Source of the DNA: Deltaproteobacteria bacterium
GTDB lineage: Bacteria > Myxococcota > UBA796 > SXON01
Direction: 5' to 3'
DNA: 22,294 bases
Assembly (NCBI GenBank): GCA_947483545.1
Contig: CANKNP010000032.1
Coordinates: 1-22,294, forward strand
Shown here: positions 14,970-22,294 of the stretch, one piece after another
How the letters are laid out: each line of letters begins with the position of its first letter
Position numbering within the stretch: position 1 is the stretch's first letter
Position numbers and translations under genes: made by a program
Notes under the pieces: generated by a model
Told to the model about the DNA's origin: nothing
Seen by the model: only the letters and a program-made list of their open reading frames with translations
Databases searched by the model: none

Positions 14970-16442
14970 ATGATCTTGCTCCTCGCCCTCCTTCCCTCCG
15001 CGGACGCCACCCCTTGGTGCCGCACGCTCGACCACCTCGCGCTGCATCCGCCTCGCGCTGAGCGTAGCGAGCCCCCGCCTACGCGGCCTCAGACCGCGGT
15101 GCCGGAGACCTGCATCGATCCTCAGGAGCTTGCGGATGCGGAGAATCTGGACGGCACCTTCGACTCCGTCCGCATCACCACGCACTTCGCCATCGCCTGG
15201 GACGCAACCGATCCGGCGGTTACGGAGGCCGCCCTCGACACCTACGAGGATGCGCTGGAACGCTCCTGGGAGGTCGAAGTTGACGAGCTGGGGTGGCTCG
15301 CTCCGGACGAGACCGAGAACTGCTTGATCACGGTGCTGATCGCGGCGTTGCCTGCCTCCTGGGGCGACACCGGGGGGTACACCAACGTGCAGCAGTCCGG
15401 CACAGTGCCGTTCATGGTGCTGAACACCGACTGGATCCAACACGGCGACGTCTGGGCCGAGACGCTCGTAGCCCACGAATTCAATCACGCGACCCAGTTC
15501 GCCTACGACGTGTTCTGGGACGAAAGCGACTGGTGGTATTGGGAGGCGACCGCCGAGTGGATGACGGACTCAGTCTACGACGATGGGGACACGTACATCT
15601 GGAGCCTCTGGTCCTACCTCGCGGCCCCGGAGCTCGGCCTGGAATCCTACGAGGAGTACGTCCAGTACGGGCACTTCGCGTTCAACACCTACCTTGCGGA
15701 GAACGTGGACCCCGCCGCTCCACGGATGATCTGGGAGGCCGCCGGGCCGGCTGCGAGCGTGCCCTCGGCGCTGGACCAGGGCCTCAGCGGCGCGGGCGAG
15801 TCCTTCGAGGATGCCGTGCTGGGCTACACGTCACGGGTCGCCGCGATGGACGTTTCGGAGCGACAGGTGTGGCTCGACGCCCTCGGGTATTTTGAGGTAG
15901 ACCCCTGGCGGGCGCACGTCGAAGAGTACCCCGCGGACGGGGACTACGACGCCCACACGCCGGAGGCGTTGGGTCAGAATTTCATGCATCTGGGCGGCGC
16001 GCCGGGGGGAGACCTGCGCTTCAGCTTCGCCGGGGAGGCCGAGGTCGGCGGGGCGAGCCCGGAGTGGGGGATCACCGTCGCCTCCGTGGACGACGCGGGG
16101 GCGGTGACCCACGAGGTCATCCGCGCGGATGCGTCGGGCGGCGCAGAGGTGGTGATCTCGGGCCTGGGCGTCGATCTCTCGGACGTCTACATCGGCGTGG
16201 TGCCCATGGGGGACATCGGGACGAACGCGGCGGCGTGGTCCTGGAGCGCGGAGGTGGTGAAACCAACGGACACCGACGAGGTTGTGGACGAGGAGCAGGT
16301 GGCGTGCGGGTGCACGAGTGGGAACAGCCGGGGGGCGGGGCTGGGTGGGTTGATCCTCGCCTTGGGGTGGGCTCGGGGTCGCCGTGACCCCCGGCGCATT
16401 TCCCTTCTCCCCTTTGGGGTGATCCAAAACTCCAGGCGCTAG
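14970..16442 (+). CDS. Secreted HExxH zinc metalloprotease with probable MYXO-CTERM anchor
   Basis: The 490-residue protein begins with a short signal (MILLLALLPSADA). Residues 168-173 (AHEFNH) give the zinc motif HExxH with His169, Glu170 and His173; Glu192 or Glu196 (WEATAEW) is placed as third ligand, as in gluzincins. The 200-450 region is acidic and aromatic-rich. The C-terminus has Cys-Gly-Cys, a short hydrophobic stretch (GLGGLILALGWA) and a basic run (RGRRDPRR), the three parts of a MYXO-CTERM sorting signal, pointing to surface display. The tail continues 14 residues past the basic run, which is unusual. Residues about 26-45 (PPRAERSEPPPTRP) look like a repeat inserted in frame. Confidence 0.85.
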   Translation: MILLLALLPSADATPWCRTLDHLALHPPRAERSEPPPTRPQTAVPETCIDPQELADAENLDGTFDSVRITTHFAIAWDATDPAVTEAALDTYEDALERSWEVEVDELGWLAPDETENCLITVLIAALPASWGDTGGYTNVQQSGTVPFMVLNTDWIQHGDVWAETLVAHEFNHATQFAYDVFWDESDWWYWEATAEWMTDSVYDDGDTYIWSLWSYLAAPELGLESYEEYVQYGHFAFNTYLAENVDPAAPRMIWEAAGPAASVPSALDQGLSGAGESFEDAVLGYTSRVAAMDVSERQVWLDALGYFEVDPWRAHVEEYPADGDYDAHTPEALGQNFMHLGGAPGGDLRFSFAGEAEVGGASPEWGITVASVDDAGAVTHEVIRADASGGAEVVISGLGVDLSDVYIGVVPMGDIGTNAAAWSWSAEVVKPTDTDEVVDEEQVACGCTSGNSRGAGLGGLILALGWARGRRDPRRISLLPFGVIQNSRR

Positions 16443-16470
16443 CCCCGACGCGGGAGTACCCGCGCCGGGG
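16443..16470. terminator. Hairpin after the metalloprotease gene
   Basis: CCCCG-A-CGCGGG (16443-16454), loop AGTA, and CCCGCG-C-CGGGG (16459-16470) form an 11-bp stem with one mismatch, directly at the stop codon. It lacks a T-run, so it may need Rho or act as an RNA-stabilising end. Confidence 0.5.
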
Positions 16471-16497
16471 GCCCGGGCGACCTTGAATTCTGCGGCT

Positions 16498-16548
16498 CCG
16501 GGAGCAGCCGCGGCGCCCGCTGCGAGCCCTCGCGGGCGGCGCTCCCGG
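16498..16548. repeat. Large inverted repeat upstream of the kinase gene
   Basis: CCGGGAGC (16498-16505) pairs with GCTCCCGG (16541-16548), with an inner GCCCGC/GCGGGC stem. It sits in the 240-bp gap between the metalloprotease and kinase genes. Function is unknown; a REP-like palindrome or a leader structure are both possible. The rest of the gap (16549-16683) shows nothing convincing. Confidence 0.5.
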
Positions 16549-16683
16549 GGTATGAACTACGGACTCCTAGACCCCGCCGATTCCCACGGGCGTCCCACGG
16601 CCCCGACCTGCTCGCGCCGATGGCCCCAAGCCCGCCCGCCCCCGTCCCTCCCTTCCGTGCTACATCCCCGCACGGAGCCGCCC

Positions 16684-18399
16684 GTGGTCACTGGAAACGT
16701 TCGCTACCAGATCACCCGGGTCGTCGGTGAAGGTGCGTTCGGGGCTGTCTACGAGGCGCAGCGGGTAGGCGAGGGGCTGTCGCGCCGCGTGGCGATGAAG
16801 CTGCTTCACGCCGCACATGCCGGAAAGGTGGGGATCGAGCAGCGACTTCGAGACGAAGCACGGATGCTCTCGCTGATCCACCACCGGGCGATCGTGCGCG
16901 TGGACGATTTGATCCAGGTCGAGGGCGCCTGGTGCGTGGTGATGGAATTCGTAGACGGGCTCGACGTCGCTGGGCTGTTGGAGCAGGGGCCGATGCCGCC
17001 TCGCGCCGCGTTGCAGGTCGCGGAGGAGATCGCCAACGCGCTGCACGCCGCCTAAGCACAGGTTGGACCCGATCGCCAGCCGTTGCACCTCGTTCACCGG
17101 GACATCAAGCCCGCGAACATTCGGATCACGCCGCAGGGCGAAGTGAAGCTGCTCGACTTCGGCATTGCACGCGCTGAGTTTCAGTCCCGCGAGGCCGCGA
17201 CCGTCGCGGCTGGGTTTGGCACGTTGATGTACATGGCTCCGGAGCGTTTTCGCGGGGAGGACACCGCCGGCGGGGATGTGTACGCGCTGGCGGTCACGCT
17301 CTTCCAGATGCTCACGGGCGAGGTTCCGGGCGAGAGCGCCGGCGACGTGGACCGGCGCCCGCCTGGAAAGCGGCTGCGACCGCAGTGGGCGTGGCTTCAG
17401 GAGCTGAGCCCGGACCTGGTGGCGCTGCTCGTGGAGATGCTACAGAACGAGCCCGAGGATCGCCCCAACGCGCGGGACTGTGCGCGGCGGATGAGCCGGA
17501 TCTCCCAAGCGCTCTCCGGAGAGGTCCTGGAGGATTGGGCGCCGGAGCACGTACCGGCCGCCACGCCGATGTCGCGGCCCGACAAGCCGTTGAGCCAAGG
17601 CACCCATTTTCGCGTGGGGATGACCATCGGCGGGGGTGGGGCGCGATCGGACGTCGGCGGCGCCGCCGCGACGATGTCGGCGTTCACGTCGGAGATCCCG
17701 ACCAGCTCGGGGGTGCGGGCGCCGAAGCCCAAGACACAGGCGCGCGGGGGGATTCTGCTGCTGCTGCTGTTTCTGGCAGGCTGCGCAGCGCTTTTGTTCG
17801 TGGTCACGGCAACGACCGGCGTCTGGTATTTTGCTTCCCCGGGGAGCGAGGTGGCATCGGTGACGGTGCCCGCGCCGACGGAAGCGGTGGCGCATGCCCC
17901 GGTGCCAGGGGCGCTGCCGGCGAGCACGTCTTCGGCCAGCCCGGCGGTGTTCTCCGCGGGCGCACCTGAGGCGCAGAAGGCGGGCGCACCTGTGGCGCAG
18001 AAGTCCTCCACCGCGGGTTTGCCCCCGCCGTCCACGAAGTCGTCCCCCGAGCGGATCGCGGCCACGAGCACGCCGACGGCCCCTCCCAGCGCGCCGGTTC
18101 CGACCCCGGAGGTCGCCCCCGTCCCTGAGGAGGCACCGGCCCCGGTTGCAGCCCCGGCGCCGCCGCCCAAACCAGCCGCCCCAACCACGGGCGTGCTCGC
18201 GCTCTCTGGCGATGCGCTCCGCATCTCCGTCGCGGGGATCTCCTCGCTATCGGCCGTGCCGCCAGGCACGTACGCAGCGAAGGTGACCTTCTCCTCGGGG
18301 GTCGTCGACGTGCCGGGTGTGACCATCGTGGCGGGGAAGACCACGCGGGTCACCTGCATGGAGAAGTTCGCGACGTGCCGGGTTTCGCCCGCGCAGTAG
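16684..18399 (+). pseudogene. Membrane-anchored Ser/Thr protein kinase, interrupted by in-frame TAA
   Basis: Read through the TAA at 17053-17055 (codon 124), the protein has 571 residues. It shows the Gly loop GEGAFGAVYEA (15-25), Lys39 (VAMK), HRDIKPAN with catalytic Asp140, DFG (158-160) and MAPERF. After residue 290 a Ser/Thr-rich segment leads to one membrane helix (GILLLLLFLAGCAALLFVV), then a long Ala/Pro linker and a C-terminal PEGA-like domain. This is the PknB-type layout common in Myxococcota. The stop falls just before the catalytic loop, where relatives tend to have an aromatic residue, so TAC/TAT to TAA is possible. I start at GTG 16684, just before the Gly loop. It could be a recent pseudogene, read-through or a base error. 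Confidence 0.82.
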
Positions 18400-18426
18400 C
18401 CCGCGGGAAACGCTACACTCTCGCCC

Positions 18427-18717
18427 ATGACCCCTCCGGCCGACTCGCCTTCGTACACCCGCCGCCTGCTCCTCCTGTTTGGCGGGGTGGGCTTCGCGTT
18501 CTCGTCCTGCATCGCCGGTGGCTTCTCGGAGACGCCCCCCATCCCTGAGATTCCTGCGCCGCCTACGCCGCCCGCCGAGCCCACGCCGCCGGCCCCGCCG
18601 ATCCCCGAGGTCCCCACCACCCCGCCGGTGATCCCCGAGGTGCCCACCACGCCGCCCACGGATCCCCCGCCGCCCCCGCCCCCTCCTGAGCCCCAGTACC
18701 CGCACCCGGTGACGTGA
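18427..18717 (+). CDS. Proline-rich lipoprotein
   Basis: The 96-residue protein has a twin-Arg n-region followed by a hydrophobic core (RRLLLLFGGVGFAFSSC) with a weak lipobox ending at Cys35. The remainder is almost wholly Pro, Glu, Thr and Ile in imperfect repeats (PPIPEVPTTPP, PPVIPEVPTTPP) ending in a poly-Pro run. It should be an extended periplasmic or surface stalk with no enzymatic domain. It follows the kinase gene by 27 bases and its stop overlaps the next start (GTGA), so it is coupled to the membrane protein gene. Confidence 0.72.
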   Translation: MTPPADSPSYTRRLLLLFGGVGFAFSSCIAGGFSETPPIPEIPAPPTPPAEPTPPAPPIPEVPTTPPVIPEVPTTPPTDPPPPPPPPEPQYPHPVT

Positions 18718-19907
18718 CGGTGAGCACGGCGGGCGCACCGCTGGCGCGGGACTTCTGGGCGGTCGCCTCCCCCGCGGGGTGGCTCCACAGTCGAGCTTTC
18801 GACGTCGGCCTGATCGGCGGGGTGCTGGTTTTCGCGCTGGGTCTCGGTTGCCTCGCGAACGCGGGGGCGGGTTGGTTCGCCGCAGTGCTCTGGATCGACT
18901 TCTGGCTGATCGCCTACCCGCACGTCGCGGCGATGTGGACGCGGGTGGCGTTCGATCGGGCGAACGCCCGACGATATTGGTTTTTGTGGACCGGATTGCC
19001 GCCGTTGGTGCTGTTGGGCACGGCGGGTCTCGCGAATTGGGGTGGCGCCCTGGCGTTGAACACGCTCTACTACCACTGGCAGTCGTACCACTATACACGG
19101 CAAAGCTACGGAATCGCGCGGGCTTACCAACGCGCGGGGGAGGCAGCCCGGGCGCTCGGCACACAACACCGCCCCAAGTCCCCGGAAGGACTTGACTTGG
19201 AGCCGGGCTGGCCCCAACCCGCACCGTTCCAGGTGGAAGGCGACGGGCTCAGGAACGGTGCAAAGACGCCGCCGATCCGCGCGCGAGGTTCGCCGAGCGC
19301 GCGGATCGGTGTCACTGGGCGCGATTGGCTCACGGATTCGGTGGTGTTCGTGTTTCCGATCTGGGGATGGCTCCATCGGTGCGCACAGGGGCACACGAAC
19401 TTTTTTGGCGGGGCGCTCTGGCTGCCGGCTGTGCCGGAGTTGCTTGCGTCGGCGATCGGTGGAGTCGCTGGGTTTTTACTCGTTATCTGGGGGATTCGCG
19501 CCCGGTGGGAGACCGGACATGCGTGGTTCGTGCTCTCGCACGTGCTGCTCACGTTCGTGAGCTACGTGGCTGTCAACGAGATCACCCGGGGTTGGATCTT
19601 CGTGAACATCTGGCACAACGCCCAGTATGTGCTGTTTGTGTGGGCGAGCAACGTGCGGCGATTTGCGGGGCAGGGAGGCGCAGCTCCCCGGACGTTGGCC
19701 TGGCTTTGTCAGCCGGCGAACTGGAAGATGTATGCGCTCGTGTGCTTCGCGCTTTCGACGGCCGGATTCGCGCTCCTGGGAGCGACCGTCGAGGGCTTCG
19801 CAGCCATCGGGATTGGGGCGAGCCTCGTGATCTACCAGACGTTGAACTTTCATCACTACGTCGTGGATGCGGTGATCTGGCGGTCTCCGGCTGCGCGGGG
19901 GGTGTGA
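18714..19907 (+). CDS. Polytopic membrane protein with conserved-looking histidines
   Basis: The 397-residue protein has about eight hydrophobic segments, so it is an inner-membrane protein. Histidines cluster beside membrane segments: YPHV (His70), HWQSYHYTRQSYG (His121, His126), NIWHNAQY, and NFHHYVVDAVIWR near the C-terminus. Such spacing suggests metal or cofactor binding, as in membrane desaturase or oxygenase families, but I cannot name the family. GTG 18714 overlaps the previous stop; GTG 18720 is an alternative. Residues about 154-199 are low-complexity and encoded by three DNA palindromes (annotated separately), probably an in-frame insertion in a loop. It converges on the next gene with no spacing between stops. 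Confidence 0.8.
   Translation: MTVSTAGAPLARDFWAVASPAGWLHSRAFDVGLIGGVLVFALGLGCLANAGAGWFAAVLWIDFWLIAYPHVAAMWTRVAFDRANARRYWFLWTGLPPLVLLGTAGLANWGGALALNTLYYHWQSYHYTRQSYGIARAYQRAGEAARALGTQHRPKSPEGLDLEPGWPQPAPFQVEGDGLRNGAKTPPIRARGSPSARIGVTGRDWLTDSVVFVFPIWGWLHRCAQGHTNFFGGALWLPAVPELLASAIGGVAGFLLVIWGIRARWETGHAWFVLSHVLLTFVSYVAVNEITRGWIFVNIWHNAQYVLFVWASNVRRFAGQGGAAPRTLAWLCQPANWKMYALVCFALSTAGFALLGATVEGFAAIGIGASLVIYQTLNFHHYVVDAVIWRSPAARGV
19175..19309. repeat. Three successive palindromes inside the membrane-protein gene
   Basis: CAAGTCC/GGACTTG (19175-19181, 19188-19194), GCACCGTTCC/GGAACGGTGC (19221-19230, 19252-19261) and CCGATCCGCGCGC/GCGCGCGGATCGG (19272-19284, 19297-19309) are all perfect. They coincide with a hydrophilic loop that interrupts a hydrophobic protein. 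Palindromic elements inserted in frame within genes are known from other bacteria (for example Rickettsia palindromic elements); the same process here is inference. Confidence 0.75.
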
Positions 19908-20573
19908 CTACCCCTCCCCCACCCGCAGCCTCCGCGCCCGATACCCCTCGCCCTCTGGCACCGGCGCACCCGCGTACCAGTCCAGGAGCGCGTAATCGCC
20001 CGCCTCCAGGGTCACGCTCAGCCAGTCGCGGCCCGGCGCCAGCTCCCGTTCCCGCGTGACGGGGATGCCCTTGCTCGGGCTCGTCCACCACTCGCCGTTT
20101 CCATGCTGCAGCTCGTACGCGCAACGGTCCGCGTCCAACGCGAACAGTCGCCAATCGACCTCGTGGTTGTCGAGCAGCGTGAGGGCACCAGGGGCGGCGG
20201 TGACGGGCTCCCCGGCGTCCGGAAAGCAGAACTTCCAGCCGGTCGTCTCGTCGCCGGTACGGGTCAACGCCGCCGAGGTCAACGCGAGCAACGCGTCGCC
20301 CCGCTGGACGTAGACGCCCGGTGCGGTCGGGATCGGCGAGAGGGTGGCCAGGACAGGCCCCTTCGCCCAGGTCACCTTGGCGGGGGTGAACGCCGGGTGG
20401 CTCACCTCAAACACCCGTGATGCGGGAGAACAATGCACTTGAAACGTGCCCTCCGGGCCGCTCACCGCCTCGCAGTCGGGCGCCATGACGCGGGCGCCGG
20501 AGATCGGCGCGCCATCGGCCGTCTTCACCGAGCCCGTGAGCGGCTCCGCGCACCCGAGCAAGAGCCAGAGCAC
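19908..20573 (-). CDS. Lipoprotein with carboxypeptidase-regulatory-like domain
   Basis: GTG 20573 starts a very short signal with lipobox LLLGC. Residues about 10-75 (LTGSVKTADGAPISGARVMAPD, split by turns, and SGPEGTFQVHCSP) match the beta-sandwich carboxypeptidase-regulatory-like domain seen in many envelope proteins. The rest (about 76-221) is a mixed domain with Cys in FCFPDAG and RCAYEL and no recognised motif. The start directly abuts the stop of the small upstream gene, so translation is likely coupled. An envelope location is well supported; the function is unknown. Confidence 0.78.
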   Translation of the reverse strand: MLWLLLGCAEPLTGSVKTADGAPISGARVMAPDCEAVSGPEGTFQVHCSPASRVFEVSHPAFTPAKVTWAKGPVLATLSPIPTAPGVYVQRGDALLALTSAALTRTGDETTGWKFCFPDAGEPVTAAPGALTLLDNHEVDWRLFALDADRCAYELQHGNGEWWTSPSKGIPVTRERELAPGRDWLSVTLEAGDYALLDWYAGAPVPEGEGYRARRLRVGEG

Positions 20574-20795
20574 CTACTTGTAGACGAGGTGGTCAACCTT
20601 CGAGTCCGGGATCAGCAGATCCCGAGGCTCGCCCGTCAGCTCTTTGCCCCTCTCGTCGAACCAGCCGTTCACCTTCACCCGCACACCGAACGCGTTCACC
20701 TCGACGAGATCGCCGTCAAGGATGGCCGCCGCCGCGGGGACGTGCTCGCCCTTCATCGAGAACAGGGACTGGCGCAGGAAAACTCGAACCTTCAT
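20574..20795 (-). CDS. Small conserved-looking protein (73 aa)
   Basis: ATG 20795 is preceded by GGAG five bases upstream, which decides the start; a longer frame from 20861 would overlap the divergent gene. The protein is soluble and strand-rich (VRVFLRQSLFSM, GDLVEVNAFGVRVKVNGWFDE) and closes with DLLIPDSKVDHLVYK. It may be a small beta-barrel or a modulator of the adjoining lipoprotein, but there is no recognised family. The 46-bp gap to the divergent HExxH gene must contain both promoters. Confidence 0.7.
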   Translation of the reverse strand: MKVRVFLRQSLFSMKGEHVPAAAAILDGDLVEVNAFGVRVKVNGWFDERGKELTGEPRDLLIPDSKVDHLVYK

Positions 20796-20841
20796 CACGA
20801 CTCCAAGATGCTCGGGCGCGTATCGCGGATAGAGCCGCGCC

Positions 20842-21489
20842 GTGTATGACGTCTGGTCCACACCCTATGAGCGCCCGATCCGGTCCCGGTACCTCGACCC
20901 GGCCGAGGTCGTCTGGCTCGCGACCGCGAGGCGCTTGGGCCTTCGGGTGCGCAGGAACCCAGCGATCTTCTCCTCGACGGACGGGCGGGGACTGCTGGAG
21001 CTTGGCCCGAAGACCACGCTCGATCCCGATGACAGCACGGCTCAGATGATCTTCCACGAGGTCTGCCACTGGATCGTGAACGGCGTCGAGGCGTTCCACC
21101 ACCGCGACTGGGGCTTTGCGCTGGACGCGGAGCTCGACTGGCGGGAGCACGCCGCGCTGAGGCTGCAGGCTGCGCTCGCGGATCGGTACACCCTCCGGCA
21201 GGTGCTCGCCCCGACGAGCCAGTTTCGGGCCTACTTCGATGCGATCCCCGCCGACCCGCTCCAACCGCTCCTGACTCCGGAGGAGTTTGGGAGCAGCCAG
21301 GAGCGCGAAGCTCGGGTCTGCGCGCGTGCCGCGGGAGCGATCGAAGACGCAGGCCGAGAACCCTGGAGCGAGGCGCTCGGCGCGGCGCTCGTGGCAACCG
21401 CCCATCTTCGAGACACGCTGGCCCCCTTCCTGGCGAGCTACGCGAGCGATCTCGACGACGACCCTCTGCCCTCTCTCTGGGGGCGTTGA
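20842..21489 (+). CDS. HExxH-containing putative metalloprotein, coupled to aat
   Basis: The 215-residue protein starts at GTG 20842. Residues 69-80 (MIFHEVCHWIVN) contain HExxH with His72, Glu73 and His76, preceded by LDPDDSTAQ. Downstream FHHRDWGFALDAELDWREH supplies further His and acidic candidates for a third zinc ligand. No signal peptide or membrane segment is visible, so it should be cytosolic. A zinc peptidase is plausible, but the family is not recognised. Its TGA shares a base with the aat ATG (TGATG), so the two are translationally coupled. That suggests a link to N-terminal protein processing or degradation. Confidence 0.78.
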   Translation: MYDVWSTPYERPIRSRYLDPAEVVWLATARRLGLRVRRNPAIFSSTDGRGLLELGPKTTLDPDDSTAQMIFHEVCHWIVNGVEAFHHRDWGFALDAELDWREHAALRLQAALADRYTLRQVLAPTSQFRAYFDAIPADPLQPLLTPEEFGSSQEREARVCARAAGAIEDAGREPWSEALGAALVATAHLRDTLAPFLASYASDLDDDPLPSLWGR

Positions 21490-22184
21490 TGCCTGTCTTT
21501 CGGCTGAACGAGCTGCCGATCTTCCCCCCGGCGCACCTCGCCGAGCAGGGGCTGATCGCGGTGGGTGGGGATCTGTCCACGCAGCGGCTGATCGCCGGGT
21601 ATCAAGCGGGTATTTTCCCCTGGTACAACGAGGGGGAGCCGATCTGGTGGCACTCCCCGGATCCGCGGTTTGTGCTGGAGCCAGAGCGTTTGCACGTGCC
21701 GCGATCGCTGGAGAAAATCCTGCGGCGCGGGGACTACGAGATCCGGTTCGACACGGTTTTCCCCGAGGTGATCCGGTCCTGCTCTCAGCGCGCACGGCCG
21801 GGCCAGCGGGGCACCTGGATCACCAAGGGCATGCAACGCGCCTACACCGCGCTGCACGAGCTGGGCTTCGCGCACTCGGCCGAGGCCTGGCAGGACGGAA
21901 AGCTGGTGGGCGGGCTCTACGGCGTCAGCCTTGGGGACATGTACTTTGGGGAGAGCATGTTCGCGCATGCCCCGGATGCGTCGAAGTGTGCGTTCATCAC
22001 GCTCATGCGGTGGTTGACGGCGTCGGGGGTAAAGCTCGTCGATAGCCAGGTTCATACCGAACATCTCGCACGATTTGGTGCTGCGGAGTGGCCTCGGGAG
22101 CGGTATCTGGCTCGGTTGGCGGAGCTGGTTCACGCGCCGACGCGCTGCGGGAAATGGGACGTTCGGGTGCCGCAGATCGGCTAG
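21489..22184 (+). CDS. aat: Leucyl/phenylalanyl-tRNA--protein transferase
   Basis: Aat adds Leu or Phe from charged tRNA to N-terminal Lys or Arg, marking proteins for ClpS/ClpAP degradation (N-end rule). The 231-residue protein has normal length and the family signatures: FPPAHLAEQGLIAVGGDLS split around the Gly-Gly-Asp, GYQAGIFPWYNEGEPIWWHSP, TWITKGMQRAYTALHELG, and the C-terminal GLYGVSLGDMYFGESMF with LVDSQVHTEHLARFGA. I start at ATG 21489, which overlaps the upstream stop by one base; an adjacent TTG adds one residue. It is a cytosolic enzyme. Confidence 0.97.
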   Translation: MPVFRLNELPIFPPAHLAEQGLIAVGGDLSTQRLIAGYQAGIFPWYNEGEPIWWHSPDPRFVLEPERLHVPRSLEKILRRGDYEIRFDTVFPEVIRSCSQRARPGQRGTWITKGMQRAYTALHELGFAHSAEAWQDGKLVGGLYGVSLGDMYFGESMFAHAPDASKCAFITLMRWLTASGVKLVDSQVHTEHLARFGAAEWPRERYLARLAELVHAPTRCGKWDVRVPQIG

Positions 22185-22192
22185 AGTGTGCC

Positions 22193-22294
22193 ATGCGCAC
22201 TTCCCTCCTCTGGCTTCCCCTCGGACTCCTCGCCTGCACCGGAAAGGAGGTTCCCGAAAATGAGCCCCCCACCTGTCTGATCGTCTCGCCGACC
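22193..22294 (+). CDS. Lipoprotein (5' end only)
   Basis: Thirty-four codons are visible before the window ends. ATG 22193 opens a signal with lipobox LLAC (MRTSLLWLPLGLLAC), followed by a polar stretch and PPTCLIVSP, reminiscent of the start of Ig-like or PKD-type domains in myxobacterial lipoproteins. It begins eight bases after aat, so it may be co-transcribed. Function cannot be judged from this part. Confidence 0.7.
   Translation, partial: MRTSLLWLPLGLLACTGKEVPENEPPTCLIVSPT

Noticed and set aside
14479..14973. Asn-rich protein of 164 residues
   Set aside because: It is the template repeat read as protein, followed by translated hairpin and 52-bp repeats; no start context.
16443..16470. 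Classical intrinsic terminator
   Set aside because: The stem is strong but no T-run follows, so it is reported only as a hairpin with modest confidence.
12241..17055. Stop-codon reassignment (TAA read as sense)
   Set aside because: Two internal TAA codons share a similar context, but another gene here ends in TAA (7663-7665), and one of the two lies in a gene that also has frameshifts; mutation or error is simpler.
17397..19394. 665-residue minus-strand Gly/Pro-rich protein
   Set aside because: It is antisense to the kinase, lipoprotein and membrane-protein genes, all of which have recognisable motifs on the plus strand.

Overview
The window is high-G+C bacterial chromosome that reads as Myxococcota (formerly Deltaproteobacteria). 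Supporting this are a lipoprotein with a Thr-Asp repeat spacer, a protein built from MopE-type repeats (DCDD...NPGA.E.CDG.DNDCDG), a probable MYXO-CTERM tail on a metalloprotease, a membrane-anchored Ser/Thr kinase, and many small lipoproteins with LLxC lipoboxes. The taxonomic call is an inference from these traits, not from a marker gene.

Left part (1-7.7 kb). A partial lipoprotein gene is divergent from an orphan OmpR/PhoB-type response regulator, with a perfect dyad between them. A minus-strand operon follows: lipoprotein, outer-membrane barrel, purE, purK. Divergent from it is a meaB-type GTPase, followed by a crotonase that resembles ethylmalonyl/methylmalonyl-CoA decarboxylases. The pair points to methylmalonyl-CoA metabolism. 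A repeat-rich intergenic block then leads to a small lipoprotein gene whose true start is unclear.

Middle part (7.65-10.5 kb). Three minus-strand genes overlap by 1 and 4 bases. They encode an unknown protein ending in an SSB-like acidic tip, a second unknown protein, and an ATP-dependent ligase-type nucleotidyltransferase. I do not recognise this operon as a described system.

Core finding (10.5-14.9 kb). Two arrays of the same 52-bp tandem repeat, in opposite orientations, bracket the remains of a diversity-generating retroelement (DGR). The target gene is a predicted surface lipoprotein with eleven MopE-type repeats and a C-terminal formylglycine-generating-enzyme/C-type-lectin domain. Its last codons form a variable repeat (VR, 13736-13858). 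A gap-free 123-bp copy at 14465-14587 is the template repeat (TR). They differ at 17 positions, and 13 of these are adenines in the TR, the hallmark of adenine-directed mutagenic homing. Between them lies what looks like only the C-terminal thumb of a DGR reverse transcriptase. The target gene carries three frameshifts and a nonsense codon. The element therefore looks decayed in cis, unless it is served by a reverse transcriptase elsewhere or the lesions are assembly errors.

Right part (14.9-22.3 kb). This holds a secreted HExxH metalloprotease, a Ser/Thr kinase gene interrupted by an in-frame TAA just before its catalytic loop, a proline-rich lipoprotein, a His-rich polytopic membrane protein with three palindromes inside its coding sequence, a regulatory-like-domain lipoprotein with a small upstream gene, an HExxH protein coupled to aat (leucyl/phenylalanyl-tRNA--protein transferase), and the start of another lipoprotein gene.
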